DNA of 64,000 nucleotides. Origin: Acephala macrosclerotiorum (Eukaryota; Ascomycota; Leotiomycetes; Helotiales; Mollisiaceae). The position numbers and the translations under genes were made by a program. The notes under the pieces are model-generated. The model did no database searches. It saw only the letters and a program-made list of their open reading frames with translations, and was not told the DNA's origin. The DNA lies in contig MU119232.1 of the NCBI GenBank assembly GCA_014904845.1, forward strand, positions 124,001 through 188,000. Direction: 5' to 3'. How positions within the stretch are numbered: the first letter of the stretch is position 1; each line of letters opens with the position of its first letter. Positions 1-10,892 of the stretch are shown one piece after another.

Positions 1-617
1 TCCAAAGTATCTCATGCATGGATATCGCTAGAAGGAACAACATTACGAAGCAAGACTTCCATGATTATACGATGGTGCTGAGGAATCAGAGTAAATGGCT
101 GTACACATCATGGGCACGTAACAAGCTCGTTTGTTTGGGATACACCATCCCGCCGGCATGGACATTCGAAGATCCTATCGCTGGCAATACATCTCATCCT
201 CTCCTCATCATTGGCAATACGCACGATACTGTTACGCCGCTGAGAAAGCGAATGCCATATTCTAACTTTGAGCTCACACTGACCTGATTCCAGTGCCCGT
301 CGCGTATCAACCCTCTTCCTAAGCTCCGCAGTCCTCCACCAAGAGTCTCAAGGCGTTCGTCCCAGTTCCTTTTCCCCCTTATCCTCACTAACCATGCTTC
401 CCAGCATTGTTCATACTCCAACCACTCTCTTTGCACCGGCAAGACAGTCCGAGAATACTTTCAAACGGGCAAGCTTCCAGAAGCCGGCAAAATTCGCAGC
501 ACAGAATGGCTTCCATTCATCGGGTGTGTGAACAAAGATTCGAATGGGGACTGTGAAAAATTCAGTCCCGACGATCAGGTGTTGTGGGATGCTATGGTTG
601 GCGTCACTAAGGTATGA
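1..617 (+). CDS. Peptidase S33 / TAP-like alpha/beta hydrolase, 3' end only
   Basis: C-terminal part of a secreted tripeptidyl-aminopeptidase-like serine hydrolase (TAP-like C-terminal domain). The frame is open from the window edge, so the 5' end lies outside. Visible family features: PLLIIGNTHDTVTPLRNA (strand with the acid residue), SAVLHQESQGHCS (catalytic His in GHCS), SLCTGKTVREYFQTGKLPE and a final Cys-containing tail. Three exons are needed: 1-247, 294-354 and 405-617. Intron 248-293 starts with GC rather than GT and ends TTCCAG. Intron 355-404 is GT-AG with a CTAAC branch site. Splicing restores LRNARRVS and then QGHCS, so the gene looks intact here. Family assignment is firm; substrate is unknown. 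Confidence 0.75.
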
Positions 618-2160
618 CCGTTGAGAGTGTCTAAACTTTGAGGCGGGAGCTGACAAAGTGCGTGTTGTAGTGAACAACCGCGCTCTTGCCTTGTTTGAAG
701 TCAACTTTTCGACAGATCTCCTTTCCTAGACTCTATTACAGCATCAGCTAACCTTGCCATTCACAAAATACCCTGAGAACAACAATTTTCCATCAAGTGA
801 AAATAATTTGCGATTGAGCGCAGCGTGAAAGACCTGAGTGAGACCTGTCGATTGAGGTAGAACAGCACTTGAGCTTAGCATGGAATTCCGACGAAATACC
901 TCACTCTGAAATTTATGCTTAGTGGCCGTTCGTTATTGAAGCTTTGGGCAAATTAATCTATTTCGCAATGATGAATTATTATTAAACTGTGAGCGTTTAT
1001 CGCCTGAGGGAAGCGTACTACGCTCAGCTTGTTACCCCGCTTCTGGTACTGCGAGGCTCTTTCTAGTGATGGGGCCCCTAAACGAAGGTTGTTTCCAGGC
1101 TACGATCACTGTCGCTTGGCGTAACGAGTAAGGCTAGGAGAAGTATACTAAATTGCTAGGCATACATTTCACTAACTTTACGATAACGAATTTTTAGGCA
1201 GACCCTCAGAGAGCGCAGGCGCCCGAAACTAGTCGGTACTCAATATTGGAACACTCCGGTCTCACACTTTATGAATTCATTTCCAAAACCAGCCTTGTCC
1301 ATACCTAGCCCCCTTCCTTTTCCTGACATCTTTATTCAACTTTCTTTTCGCAGTCTCTCCCCTCGCCGCCTCCACCTTCTCGCAGCCTCTGACTCCATGA
1401 TCACCTCAATCTGCGTCATTTACAAGCCTTCAACTTTCTTCGAAAGGATTTCCTGTTGCTCTGTCGCCTTTCGTGCAATTTCCCTTGCGTCTAAAGATTC
1501 CTTGGAGGGTCATTCGTATGTTGGGTCCAGGATCCCTAGACCACTGACAACCATGAAAACGGGTTGATATTCGGCTTTAAGGTCGAATGTTAGGTATTAG
1601 TACAGAATTACCTATATAATCTACGCCGAAACTAGACCTCTTCAAAGTCCACTTCCGTCTTTGGACCTGAGCAGTCGCTGCTCTAACCCGAGCCGAGCCC
1701 TGAGCATACTAATGAGTCAGCTGGATTCTGCTCACAGCAGCTCAGGGGATCCTCTTCTGGCTCCCTGGAGAATCGGTTATAGTTTCCATGTTGTCTAAAT
1801 ATAAACCTTGCTAATGCCTATTAGTCTGGAAATTAGCCACCTCTTTAAACACATCAAGATACCGTGATAGCGTCCGTTCTCGCTCCCTCAAACTTATCAA
1901 GAGTCCCTGCCGGAGCCGATTTAAATCGCCTCTGGTCCAGTCCCGCGTGACTGGGTTAGGGCCTGAACATGATTCCTAAGACTTTTGAGGTACATTGGAG
2001 GGCATACAATCACTCGAGACAAATTGTCCATTCTGGAAATTTGCCTACTTTCTGTAATTCTAACGCTTCGCTATCCATTAATCCATCTATGATATCTTCT
2101 CCGCCTGCGTTCCAGCAGCCTCTTTGAGTGCAGGAAGGAGCCGCTTTGTTGCAGACACGA
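618..2160. other. Gene-free stretch
   Basis: No coding segment that I can support. There are short uninformative frames only, including a 98-codon frame at 1271-1567 with no recognisable motif. The sequence is moderately AT-rich with many stops on both strands. Confidence 0.5.
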
Positions 2161-2164
2161 GAGT

Positions 2165-2426
2165 CACGACTCACTTCTCTCCGACAAGCGCGAGAATACT
2201 CTGGATGAATACTGCCCCAATAGACTCCTGGTGTCCGAGAAGTAGTCGGAGGGTTGTATGGCGCTGGGCTTGGCGAGGATGCGTGGTGCGGCGATGTTGA
2301 AGAAAAAGTTGCCGGAGGAGTTAACAAGCGTTACCTTAGCGTTAGGGACTTTCCTGAGGATCTCGTGCGTGGTCAGGATGCCTGCGAGGAGCCGCCAACT
2401 ATCACGATTTGCACTTTAGTTGCCAT
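2165..2426 (-). pseudogene. Relic of AMID/AIF-type FAD-dependent oxidoreductase (N-terminus)
   Basis: From the ATG at 2426 the minus strand reads MATKVQIVIVGGS, the first beta strand and glycine-rich loop of a FAD/NAD(P)-binding fold. A one-base deletion then shifts the frame to a stop at 2373. In the next frame the homology resumes as GILTTHEILRKVPNAKVTL, then NSSGNFFFNIAAPRILAKPS and a DYF motif, which is the usual N-terminal layout of fungal AMID-like (ferroptosis-suppressor-type) oxidoreductases. Similarity fades after about 2190 and no C-terminal half is present. It is a truncated, frameshifted gene relic. The family call rests on the Rossmann start plus the FNIAAPR segment. Confidence 0.6.
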
Positions 2427-3037
2427 TTCGAGAGGCGTAACTGAGATTGCTGCATCCGCTAATTTTGCTCGGGAGTTCAGAAGACCAGATTGATATAGCC
2501 GAGTTGTCCCTCGCCTCTTGAAGTACACCGGGAGGTCTGTCGAAGCGCTCCGAGATGGCAGGGATCGCCGGGGCGGAGGCCAAGCATCCGGGTGGAGCTT
2601 GGAGCTCAGAGTCCAACTGTATTCAACCATGTTTGTTGCTCTATTTATGTTATCGCCACAAGTATGCAGTGATGTAGCATCATTTGCATCAAGAAAGTTG
2701 TCCGCCGGCGCCGGCCGGATTGCAAGCAAGAATTGCGGGTAGCGCGGATGCAAAGGCCCTCCGGATGAACAACAGGGTTCAGTTGTGCAAGTTGAGGTCA
2801 AACGTATCGTTATGTGCTCTTGTCACTTATCCTGCCCTCAGATTACTAACGTGCATAGTGAAATGGAATTCCAATCTTAATATAATCCTGCCAATACCAT
2901 GGTATCTGAAGATGAAACCTCCACGGCCAAATTAAACCAAAAAGAAGCCTTTTTTTTCATACAAAGTTGCAACCATAATCGTCGCAACCACTCTACTCCA
3001 TTTCCCATATAACTTGGACCAACGACTACCCTCCAAT

Positions 3038-3377
3038 TCAGACGGACCAACTACGTTGGCGCGGACACGGATCTAGACAATTTACTGAAGTTCCATGGAG
3101 ACTTTCTAATTCGAATAGCCCATTTTGAGAGATTCTAGAGAATGAGGCTTGACTTGAGGTATGGTGGAGAGGCAAAAGTGGAGCCGTCCGAGCTGGAAAC
3201 GTCAGTTGAATACTCTTTCTGGCTCAAAGGAGGGTACTGACATCCTAAGTTGAACTGCTTCAGACTTCGATATCCAATCCAAGCGCCAATTATTGAGGCC
3301 AGAATACTCGGTATGCTGACAATGAGAGTCGCAAGCGCTATTGCATCCCCTGAAGAGAGGCTCCGGGCAACTATCAT
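3038..3377 (-). CDS. Small single-pass membrane protein, 96 aa
   Basis: Two exons: 3377-3242 and 3192-3038, with a 49-nt GT-AG intron (GTCAGT, AACTGAC, TTCCAG) at 3193-3241. The joined length is 291 nt. Residues about 9-40 form a hydrophobic helix (AIALATLIVSIPSILASIIG) followed by a short basic YRSLK segment. The rest is polar, with a His-His-Thr-Ser-Ser stretch. I recognise the general pattern of small one-helix proteins common in fungi but no named family. Without the intron, the first frame would simply run to a stop at 3135, giving an 80-aa protein. Either model is possible; the spliced one has better sites. Confidence 0.4.
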
Positions 3378-3539
3378 CGATAAGCTAACACTCTTAGGAG
3401 GCTATAAGGTGCATACACATGGTTTAGCTTTAACTGTTTCGTATTTCGACTTGAGGCCTTTTTCCATGGTGATGCTTTCAATGCCTCTCCTCGCGATATA
3501 TAATATACTATGGATGTTGTTGCAGATGGTTCAATGAGG

Positions 3540-3768
3540 ATAGTCCTTTTCGCTGATTGGCTATTGTGCTCAGCAAACAATTGTACTTTCTGCCCATTGG
3601 TTAGATGCCTAGGCGAGCATAGTACTTTTGGTTCATTGGCTCTGAAAAGGCCCCCCAAAAAGCCACGCCACACCTCACTCGACATGCAGATAGTACTTTT
3701 TGCTCATTGGTGCCGTGCTGCCAAAGAATGCCACGCCACGCTTGCCGTGCAGATAGTACTTTTGTCGC
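3540..3768 (+). repeat. CCAAT-bearing 21-bp repeats upstream of the Clr5 gene
   Basis: Four copies of a 21-bp unit with consensus ATAGTACTTTTNGCTCATTGG lie at 3540-3560, 3580-3600, 3619-3639 and 3690-3710. A partial fifth, lacking the ATTGG end, starts at 3753. ATTGG is an inverted CCAAT box, the core site of the fungal HAP/CBC complex. The last two copies share a further upstream block (GCCACGCCAC ... TGCAGATAGTACTTTT), so the repeat unit there is about 60-70 bp. They lie 120-350 bp before the start codon of the Clr5 gene. Confidence 0.6.
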
Positions 3769-3885
3769 CTACTCCTACCTCGAGGCTCGACACCTAGAGA
3801 TGATATAACATCTACACAACCCACACATCTGGGTCGTCTGATCTTCACAAAGCCAGAACTCCATCTCCCATCGCTCTCGCCCGCA

Positions 3886-6800
3886 ATGAACCTTTCAGAG
3901 TTCCCAGATATAGAACCGCTCGATTTTTCAGCCTCGTATATGACAGTTCCCCAGCAGTTGTTCCCCTCGTTCGATTTTGGCATCTCGCAACGGCCTTTCT
4001 CTCTCGAGCCACAGCAACAACACGAACTCGCACCCGAAGATTACGTCCCACCCGAAACGGTTTCCCACGGACTGGTATCTCTTGAGACGGTTCCCGATGC
4101 GACCTGTTCTGACCCAAACTTAACTCAACTGGCACAACCTCCATGGCCTTCCAGCATGCCAACGGATCTATCCGCTTTAACTCCCAACCTGCTTTCAGAA
4201 CAATACGACGTAGATGCGATAGACGCAGAATTATTTCAGCTAGTACAGCCTATAGGTTCTTCGGTTATTCCAGAGGGTCTGTCAGCTTCCATGATTAACC
4301 CGCAATCAGAACAACATGCCTTCGATGCGATGCTGCCTCAGGACAGTAGTATTCTACAGGATCCGTTCCATCGCAACTGGTCCGGTCTACAACAAACACC
4401 CCCAAAGCGTAGACAAAAAGCTGCCACCATGTCTGACCAGCGATGGGAGCCAGCGTCAGACCGGATCCGGCAACTGTATGTTGTAGAGGGGAAGTCGATC
4501 AAGGAAGTGCGGGAGAATATCAACGCCGAGTTTCGCTTCAATGCCACGTAAGAGAGTCCTCCCCTTTTAGTCACATGGCATAGATGTGCTGACAAATATT
4601 GAAGTGAACGACAATACAAGGCTAGAATTTCGAAGATGAAGCTAGAACGCAAATGCACGATTAAGCAACGCAAAACTATTCTACGGCATGTCCAGTATCG
4701 AAAAGAAAGGTTTGGAAAGGGAAGCATGCACGTTCGTGTGAGGGGACACATGCTCACTCAGGAGAAGATAGCTCGATGGTTGAAGGAACCAGCGCTCACG
4801 AAGGCGTTATCTAATGTTAGACCACCGTCGCGTATGTTCTTGCTGCCTCTATCACCCTTTGGAACTATGATACTGATGCCTGTAGCCCTCCCTACCGAAA
4901 TCAGTATTCGGACTGCCGTACATCTCAACTCTCCTAGATCTTGTGGGGAAACACTGTCTTGCGTCCGCTTTTTAGACGAGACAGAAACTTCAGCTGCCTT
5001 AAGGATTCTTGATAATACTCAGCAGGAAAATCAAGTCATAGATCCTCAACAGGCGAGGAGCTTGTTCAATGATATTCAGCATTTACTAGAGACACGCGAC
5101 AACCCCCCACGAAATATGGAGGGCTACACATGGCGCCCAAGTCTAGAACATCATCTGGTTCATATCCGAAACATGATGAATCTTGGTTCAAAATTGCTCG
5201 TTAGTGGCGCTTCGAGTTGTGAGTCTAGTCCATACGTTTGTGCGGCATAATATCGATGTAGGGACTGATTCTTCTCGTTAGCGTTGGCGCCCACCAACTC
5301 CGAGGAGCGGAACCGGAACAACCCTCGTAGGCTCGCAAAGCGCGATTTCAAGTTTACAGCCTGGCAGACACAGCATGGTCGAATGGAACTATCGTTCTGG
5401 TCAGCTAGCACTGACGTCGACGATGAAAATAGAGCCAGGAAGACCAAACACTTAACTTCGACGGATCTCGCGAGGATCACATTGTTCACAAGATCAAGAA
5501 CGAAGAGTACAGTTTGTGTTAATCTTGACTTCAACCCGCTTTGGGACCTTCCAATGAAGCTTACGTACCAAGCGATGGTTCCTAACGACTCGGCGGTTTT
5601 CAAAATCATCGATGCTGGTGATGTCGAAGCCTTGAAGAAAGCCTTAGCCATGAAGACAGCAAGTTTAACAGATCGAGATGAAAATGGACGATCCCTCCTC
5701 AATATAAGCATTAAACTAGACCCAAGAAAATTTTATATTAATTGATATTGCTCAGTATGCGGTCGAAAGCGCTAGAGTAGATATGTGCAGGTTCCTCCTT
5801 GCACACGGGGCTGACATGAACGCAATGGAGCTTAACGATGTTGGGTACATGAGGTGCGTAAATTCCATTTTATCACACACCTAAAGATAAGGTAAACTAC
5901 AGAAGAAAGATTTCTATCTTTTAATTTTAGCCTTAGGGGGTTCTAATTTATTGCAGTCCTGTTCATAGGCATATCAGAGTAAACGATGGTGAGGATACGA
6001 AAGAGAACCTGAAGAATAAATCACAATGTTACCAGATTATGTTGGAATCGGGTGCCGATCCTTCGCTTGAGGAGTATGAAGGCGATGATTTATGGAAATT
6101 GAGCTATGAATGCTCTCTATTTTTTGATTGTTATGTAACTTGTTGTGCCATACAAGTAATCGAACCCAAGCTGACATTTACAGGCCAAATTCAGACAGAT
6201 CTTGCTACTCGGGCAACCGTTCGTCAACGAGAACACCAAGGTTACGACCGAATTCCGGAGCACGTCCCTCACGTCCTACCCTTTACTTCGGCTTGCAGAC
6301 CTCTGTAGGGAGGCTCATAGTCTCACAATTGATGTACTCGAAAAGGCGATACTCCTGCTTCGCTTGACCGCCGATATCACAGTTGTAGATGAAGAATGCA
6401 ACAACATTCTTCATTGTGCCCTCAAGGCAAGAATTTTCCCAGACAGAAAAGGCAAAGAGACACAGGCGAAGGCGTGGATGGCGGCTGCCTGTGATTGTGA
6501 CCGATGCAATGCATCATTTCGAGAGCCAAGGCAACTCTTGACAGCCGCTATCGCAGCGGGCGCAGACATATACGCCTTCAACGGAAATGGTGATACGCCG
6601 ACCATGGCTGCCGAAAAGTGTGATCGTGAGGCAGAGTGGGTCGAAGCGCTCGAAGAATGCGGGATCGATGTCGAGCAAGTTTTGCTGCATACAAAAGAGT
6701 GGGAGAACGTGCTCGGCGAGCTGGATATCGGGTTCTCGCATTGCTCTTCTGAAACGAGAGCGAAGATTGTCGAGGAGTTCGAATCGAGCTTCTGGAACGC

Positions 6801-7344
6801 AGGAAAGACGCGCCAAGAGTCGAACTTAACCTTTCAACAATTTTGCGAGGAAAGAGACTCGAGGAGGAAATTGCAAGTCGACTGTGAGTATAAAGTCGCC
6901 AGTGATAATTATTCAGACATGATAAGTGATCTGAAAAACTTCAACGAATGGAGTGAAGAAGAAAGCCAGAGGTCTTCTGAAATGTCAGGGGATATCTCCG
7001 AAAATGCGCTCTCAGATGTTGAAGAAGAGCTCGAGGTACACCAAGACCTACAACTAGCTGGGCTTACAGATACCTTCACTGGAAACATGGAAGAAGATAG
7101 TTATGACGAAGTCATCGACAATCTTGATGACTTGAAGAGTCCTTTCGGACATGATGATGTGTTCGATAATGGGGAAGTCCATGGCAGCAACAGAGATCTC
7201 GACATGGCAGAGGTTTACTGGGGGGACGATCCTTTCGATCTTGGAAGCGATTGTGTCGGATCGCCCATTATGAGCTTCAGTGAATTCATGAATATCGATG
7301 AGTGGAATGATGGGAGGCTTGTAATGGATGACGTAGGGAAGTGA
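3886..7344 (+). CDS. Clr5-domain protein with ankyrin-type repeats
   Basis: Multi-exon gene. Exons supported: 3886-4547, 4605-4831, 4886-5218, 5282 to about 5705, about 5747-5853, 5957-6134 and 6184-7344. The Clr5 domain (PF14420, an N-terminal fungal domain) spans roughly residues 185-236 (RWEPASDRIRQLY ... FNATERQYKARISK) and is cut by intron 1. The middle carries KFTAWQTQHGRMELSFW. Ankyrin-like helices follow: DVEALKKALA, CRFLLAHGADMNA, CYQIMLESGADPS and LLTAAIAAGADIYAFNGNGDTP. The C-terminus is very acidic. All introns but one are clean GT-AG. Between 5700 and 5756 no normal splice site rejoins the frames (stop at 5743), so there is either a non-canonical intron or a frame-breaking indel. 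Role unknown; such proteins are lineage-expanded in fungi. Confidence 0.65.
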
Positions 7345-8015
7345 TCATGGATGATAATCGAGATAGCTGCTTTTTCAAACTCCCTAGCCTGGAAAACTAT
7401 TACTCATTGCGACATTAGGAGATAAGAGCGGGAATGAGCAGTGGGCACTGTTTAGGGGTTGCTCAGGATGCTCAGGATTCTCAGGCGAGCTGAGGGTGAT
7501 TAGCGCCTGAGTTGAGCGGCGATGCCGACTAGCCGCGTTAGAAGCGAAGTCAGTCAGGTTTCGTCGCAGATTCCGTTGTGATACTGGTGTATGTAATGTA
7601 GGCGGCTTTGTTGAGGAATGTAGCGAGAGACATGTTGCTTGGTTGCAAGGTCGTATCTTTGGCGTGTAGCAGTAACGGTTCGATTGGAGTTTTGTATTTG
7701 ATTTAAGGGTGCGAAAGTAAATCCGAAGTGCATATAGAATACTATGGCAGCCCCGAGGCAGCAGTCTAGAAGACAATATCACGACCTTCATGTTGTTCTG
7801 GCTCAAATCATAGTTTAGTGCTAGCGCTGCTCGGACACTGGGACGCCACGTTAAGGTCATGCTGTCAGGCTATGCCACCGCCTCTTTAGGAGGGATCAAA
7901 GGGGCTCGCTTAGTGAAACACATACGCCAGAACTTCAATTATAAAAGAAAGAAGACTACTGAACAATTTGATCGCATTACTCTCTCTTTATGTCTCTTTT
8001 CCTTCTTCCGTCCAT
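7345..8015. other. Intergenic
   Basis: A 158-codon minus-strand frame exists here but shows no domain, helix or family pattern, so I treat this as non-coding 3' flanking sequence. Confidence 0.4.
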
Positions 8016-8771
8016 TCAATCAAAGCCAACAACCACCAGATTCAAGGAATTCAACTGACTCTCATCAACTGAATCATCTATCTCCCTTATGACACCTCCC
8101 TGAACAATTTGTGTCTCGAATCTTGGAAGGAATGTAGCCTCTCTCCTCCTCTTCCCCCCTTCCAACGACTTTTTCAACTTCTTACCCATGAAGAATAACA
8201 TCAGCAGCCCGAAGCAGATCCCAAAAAGAATCACGAATGGCTGTGCAGCAAAGTGTGGCTTGGCGACGGCGTCGATGACCGTTTTCAAACCCAGTGATCT
8301 TGGATGTATACCACCACCCGAGCCATCACAACCAGCTGAATTTCCTTCATTATTCGTGCAAGGAACTTGTTCAGAGATCTCGGTAGCGGTGTCGTACTTC
8401 GGCATCGGTGCACTCTTCGGGGCCTCAGGGTGACAAATGCCTACCTCGCACTTGAGCTCATGTCCAATGTTGAGTCCTCTCTTCCAGTGTTGTTCATTGA
8501 TTTTGGTGTTTGTGTATTCGGAATCCATGCCGCCGTTTGTGTGTATTGTAGTCGTCGTAGTACCCTTCTCGTTGCCAGAGAAGGAGACCGTGGCTCTGCC
8601 ATCTTGGATGGCTTCTTCTATGGTGCCTATGATGAGTGGTGCCTTGGTTTCAACGAACGCTTCGGCTGAAGGCATGGCGGTGGCTTTGGGTGCTGGCGGC
8701 ATTGTGGTTCTTTTGGTGTGTGGTTGAAGTTTGGTGCCGTCTGTTGTGAGTCGAAGTTGCTGCAGACACAT
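8016..8771 (-). CDS. Hypothetical single-pass membrane protein
   Basis: Uninterrupted 251-codon frame. The N-terminal part is Thr/Ser-rich and polar with several Cys (CEVGICHPEAPK, VPCTNNEGNSAGCDGSGGG). One strong transmembrane segment near residues 180-197 (PFVILFGICFGLLMLFF) is followed by a basic stop-transfer stretch (GKKLKKSLEGGKRRR) and a short tail with acidic residues. A second in-frame Met at codon 24 (8702) may be the true start; no clear signal peptide is seen from either. I do not recognise a family. The topology suggests an extracytoplasmic N-terminus and a cytosolic tail. Confidence 0.5.
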   Translation of the reverse strand: MCLQQLRLTTDGTKLQPHTKRTTMPPAPKATAMPSAEAFVETKAPLIIGTIEEAIQDGRATVSFSGNEKGTTTTTIHTNGGMDSEYTNTKINEQHWKRGLNIGHELKCEVGICHPEAPKSAPMPKYDTATEISEQVPCTNNEGNSAGCDGSGGGIHPRSLGLKTVIDAVAKPHFAAQPFVILFGICFGLLMLFFMGKKLKKSLEGGKRRREATFLPRFETQIVQGGVIREIDDSVDESQLNSLNLVVVGFD

Positions 8772-9622
8772 GAAAGTTAAAAGAAGGTTCGTACTTATTT
8801 ATGAGAATAAATATATGTTGGAGGAAAGGAAAACGGGCGTTTTTATCATTGCAGATTTCGAAGTGAACTGCATCGCAAGTTGCAATTTGTGGTGTTCGCG
8901 TGGTCATGAGGTGGTGGTGTATTTTGATCTGGGCTGGGCCAGCAAGCCTAGACGATCGGGGCTTGTCATTAAGGTGATTAGGCCTACACTGAGGAAAGCA
9001 TTAGAAGCCTTGAGACGTGTTCCTCTTCTCTCCTTCCTCTGAAGGAAAGGGAAGCTCGATCTGAGCTCAACTTGAGGCTCGAAAGATTGTACAAGATTCT
9101 CGATCACGTGCTTCGGCACCCTCAGCATCCAATCAAGCCGCAAAATCGTTTTGTATGTATGACATCAGCAGGATGGATATGACTCCAAGATCCAGATTCC
9201 ATCTCGTAACAATCGATCTGAGGGTGTTTAAATCTTGGGAAGCGCTTTTGGATGCCCACGGTCATCTTCGGACCTTCATTCCTCTACTAGAACGCCCTTG
9301 GCGTCTTTCAGAGATCCTCCAGACAGCTAGAACAACCAATGCATGAGCTGGCCGGCCACCAACTTGAGCTATGGGCCTCACTAAAGGAGTCGTCTCTAAC
9401 GCGTCGAGAGGAATTCCAGATTCTAAAAACATCTTCGACAATGTAGACGACGATCAGCAGTATTTGTGCTACCAAAATGAACGCAATGATTAGAGTTAGG
9501 GAGCATGAGGTGCATCATGACAGAGAGGAATTGGACTTGATAGCTTATGCAACAGAAAGCTTTCTGAACCTCAATCGATCTTGCCTTTGACAAAGCCCAA
9601 GCCCTGAATTAAGGCCATGTTA
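8772..9622. other. Intergenic
   Basis: Short frames only, including 63 codons at 9155-9346 on the plus strand. None shows a recognisable motif. Confidence 0.4.
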
Positions 9623-10892
9623 TCAAGTCTCGTAAGGAGACCTCTCATCAACCCATGAGATGTCTTCAGCAGCACGCTCTTCCTTGTACCGTTCGAAGAA
9701 AGTCTCAAACTTCGTCCGAGTCAGATGGCCCATCACCTCCTCTCTGGTTCTTTCCTCCAGACCAGCGCCCATAGAGTCTTCAAATAGGGGTAGTAGCTTG
9801 AACTGCGAGTAATGACACAAAGTTTCGACCTGATTCGGTGTAATTGGCTTCCTATCAGCCCTTACAATGACATTGCTTCCAACTCTGAGCTCAGAAAATC
9901 CGAGTTAGAATCCCTCTTTTCCGATTGCAAAGATCAAGGGTGAGTCTTAGCAATGCTGAGGATTTGAGGATTGGAAGACGACTTACCGTTCATCCCATTC
10001 CGAGGGGGCCCAACCCCATCCGTCGCTGCTTGGGTCGGCATCTGTATGCAAGAATGTCAAACTTTGATTGCCCTACACGTCGCGAGAAGAGTCGTCCTTC
10101 CATGCCCTATCGGCAGGATACTTTGCAACGTAAACTTCCAGTCCGAGGAGCTTTGCAATCAGGGGTCCTTTCTTCATCGCGAAAACTTTGTGGTCGACTG
10201 GGACATTAACGGCGACATATTTCTTTCCTTGAGAGCTTGGTCACCCAGGCAGTTGACCCTGACTCCTTTAACCGTAAGGCCTGACTTGGGATGCAAACGT
10301 CCCTTGCTCTTGAGATCATCAACTCCATAAGTGACGAAGTAATCGACGGCAACGCGAAGGTCCGCTGCTGTGACATCTTGATAGTATCTCGGGTCCCACG
10401 TTGTTGTAAGTTTACTCAGTACCAAGATTTGACCACGCCAGTCGTGCGTCATCAGTCCTCCAGTGGCTGCTAAAATGCTCGTTTTTGTCTTGGAGCCATC
10501 AACGAGAAAGGCATCGCGACAGATAACCTCGACGGTATGATCGAGACTGAAAGCTCGGTGAACACTACGGGTGATTGGTTTGCGCTCTGGCATCGATCAC
10601 CACCTCCGAATAGCTCCATGGTCTCGGAGTATTGGTGTTTGCCGCCCATATCGTCCTCTTTCTCGCCACACAGAACCCAACCTAGTCGAGGAACTCGAGC
10701 ATCAGGCGGAAAGACGATAGCCAATTTGTGGAATGCTGTAGGTCGAGTGGGAAGAATCGTAGTGAAGCTTTTGCAGACTATCTTGTGGAGAGGCCAGTCT
10801 GTTTGTTGGCATTCGACCGAGCAATACGCGGACGAACGGCATGAGCTGCAATCCTTCGTGTTTGGGCTGTTGCAAATTGTACATCTTGCCAT
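9623..10892 (-). pseudogene. MYND-finger protein gene, disabled
   Basis: The start reads MARCTICNSPNTKDCSSC with SSAYCSVECQQTDWPLHKIVC, a complete MYND zinc finger typical of the fungal MYND proteins that continue with HTVEVICRDAFLVDGS, HDWRGQILVLS, VTAADLRVAVDYFVTYG and a C-terminal SQFKLLPLFEDSMG block. All these blocks are present in order but not in one frame: a shift near 10585 (GGGD to MPERK), another near 10225 (GDQ to KKYVAVNVPVDHK), and an in-frame TAG at 10073-10075 just before GNQSLTFLH. A normal GT-AG intron seems to precede the last exon (about 9880-9983). Gene order and domain content are intact, so the decay looks recent. Confidence 0.75.

Noticed and set aside
1271..1567. 98-codon plus-strand frame
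   Set aside because: Pyrimidine-rich, Ser/Pro-rich translation with no motif, splice partner or start context; likely chance.
2373..2801. 142-codon minus-strand frame running into the FAD relic
   Set aside because: Only its last 17 codons belong to the relic; the upstream part is 5' flanking sequence without protein texture.
7384..7860. 158-codon minus-strand frame
   Set aside because: Irregular composition, no domain or membrane segment, sits in a 3' flank; typical random long frame.
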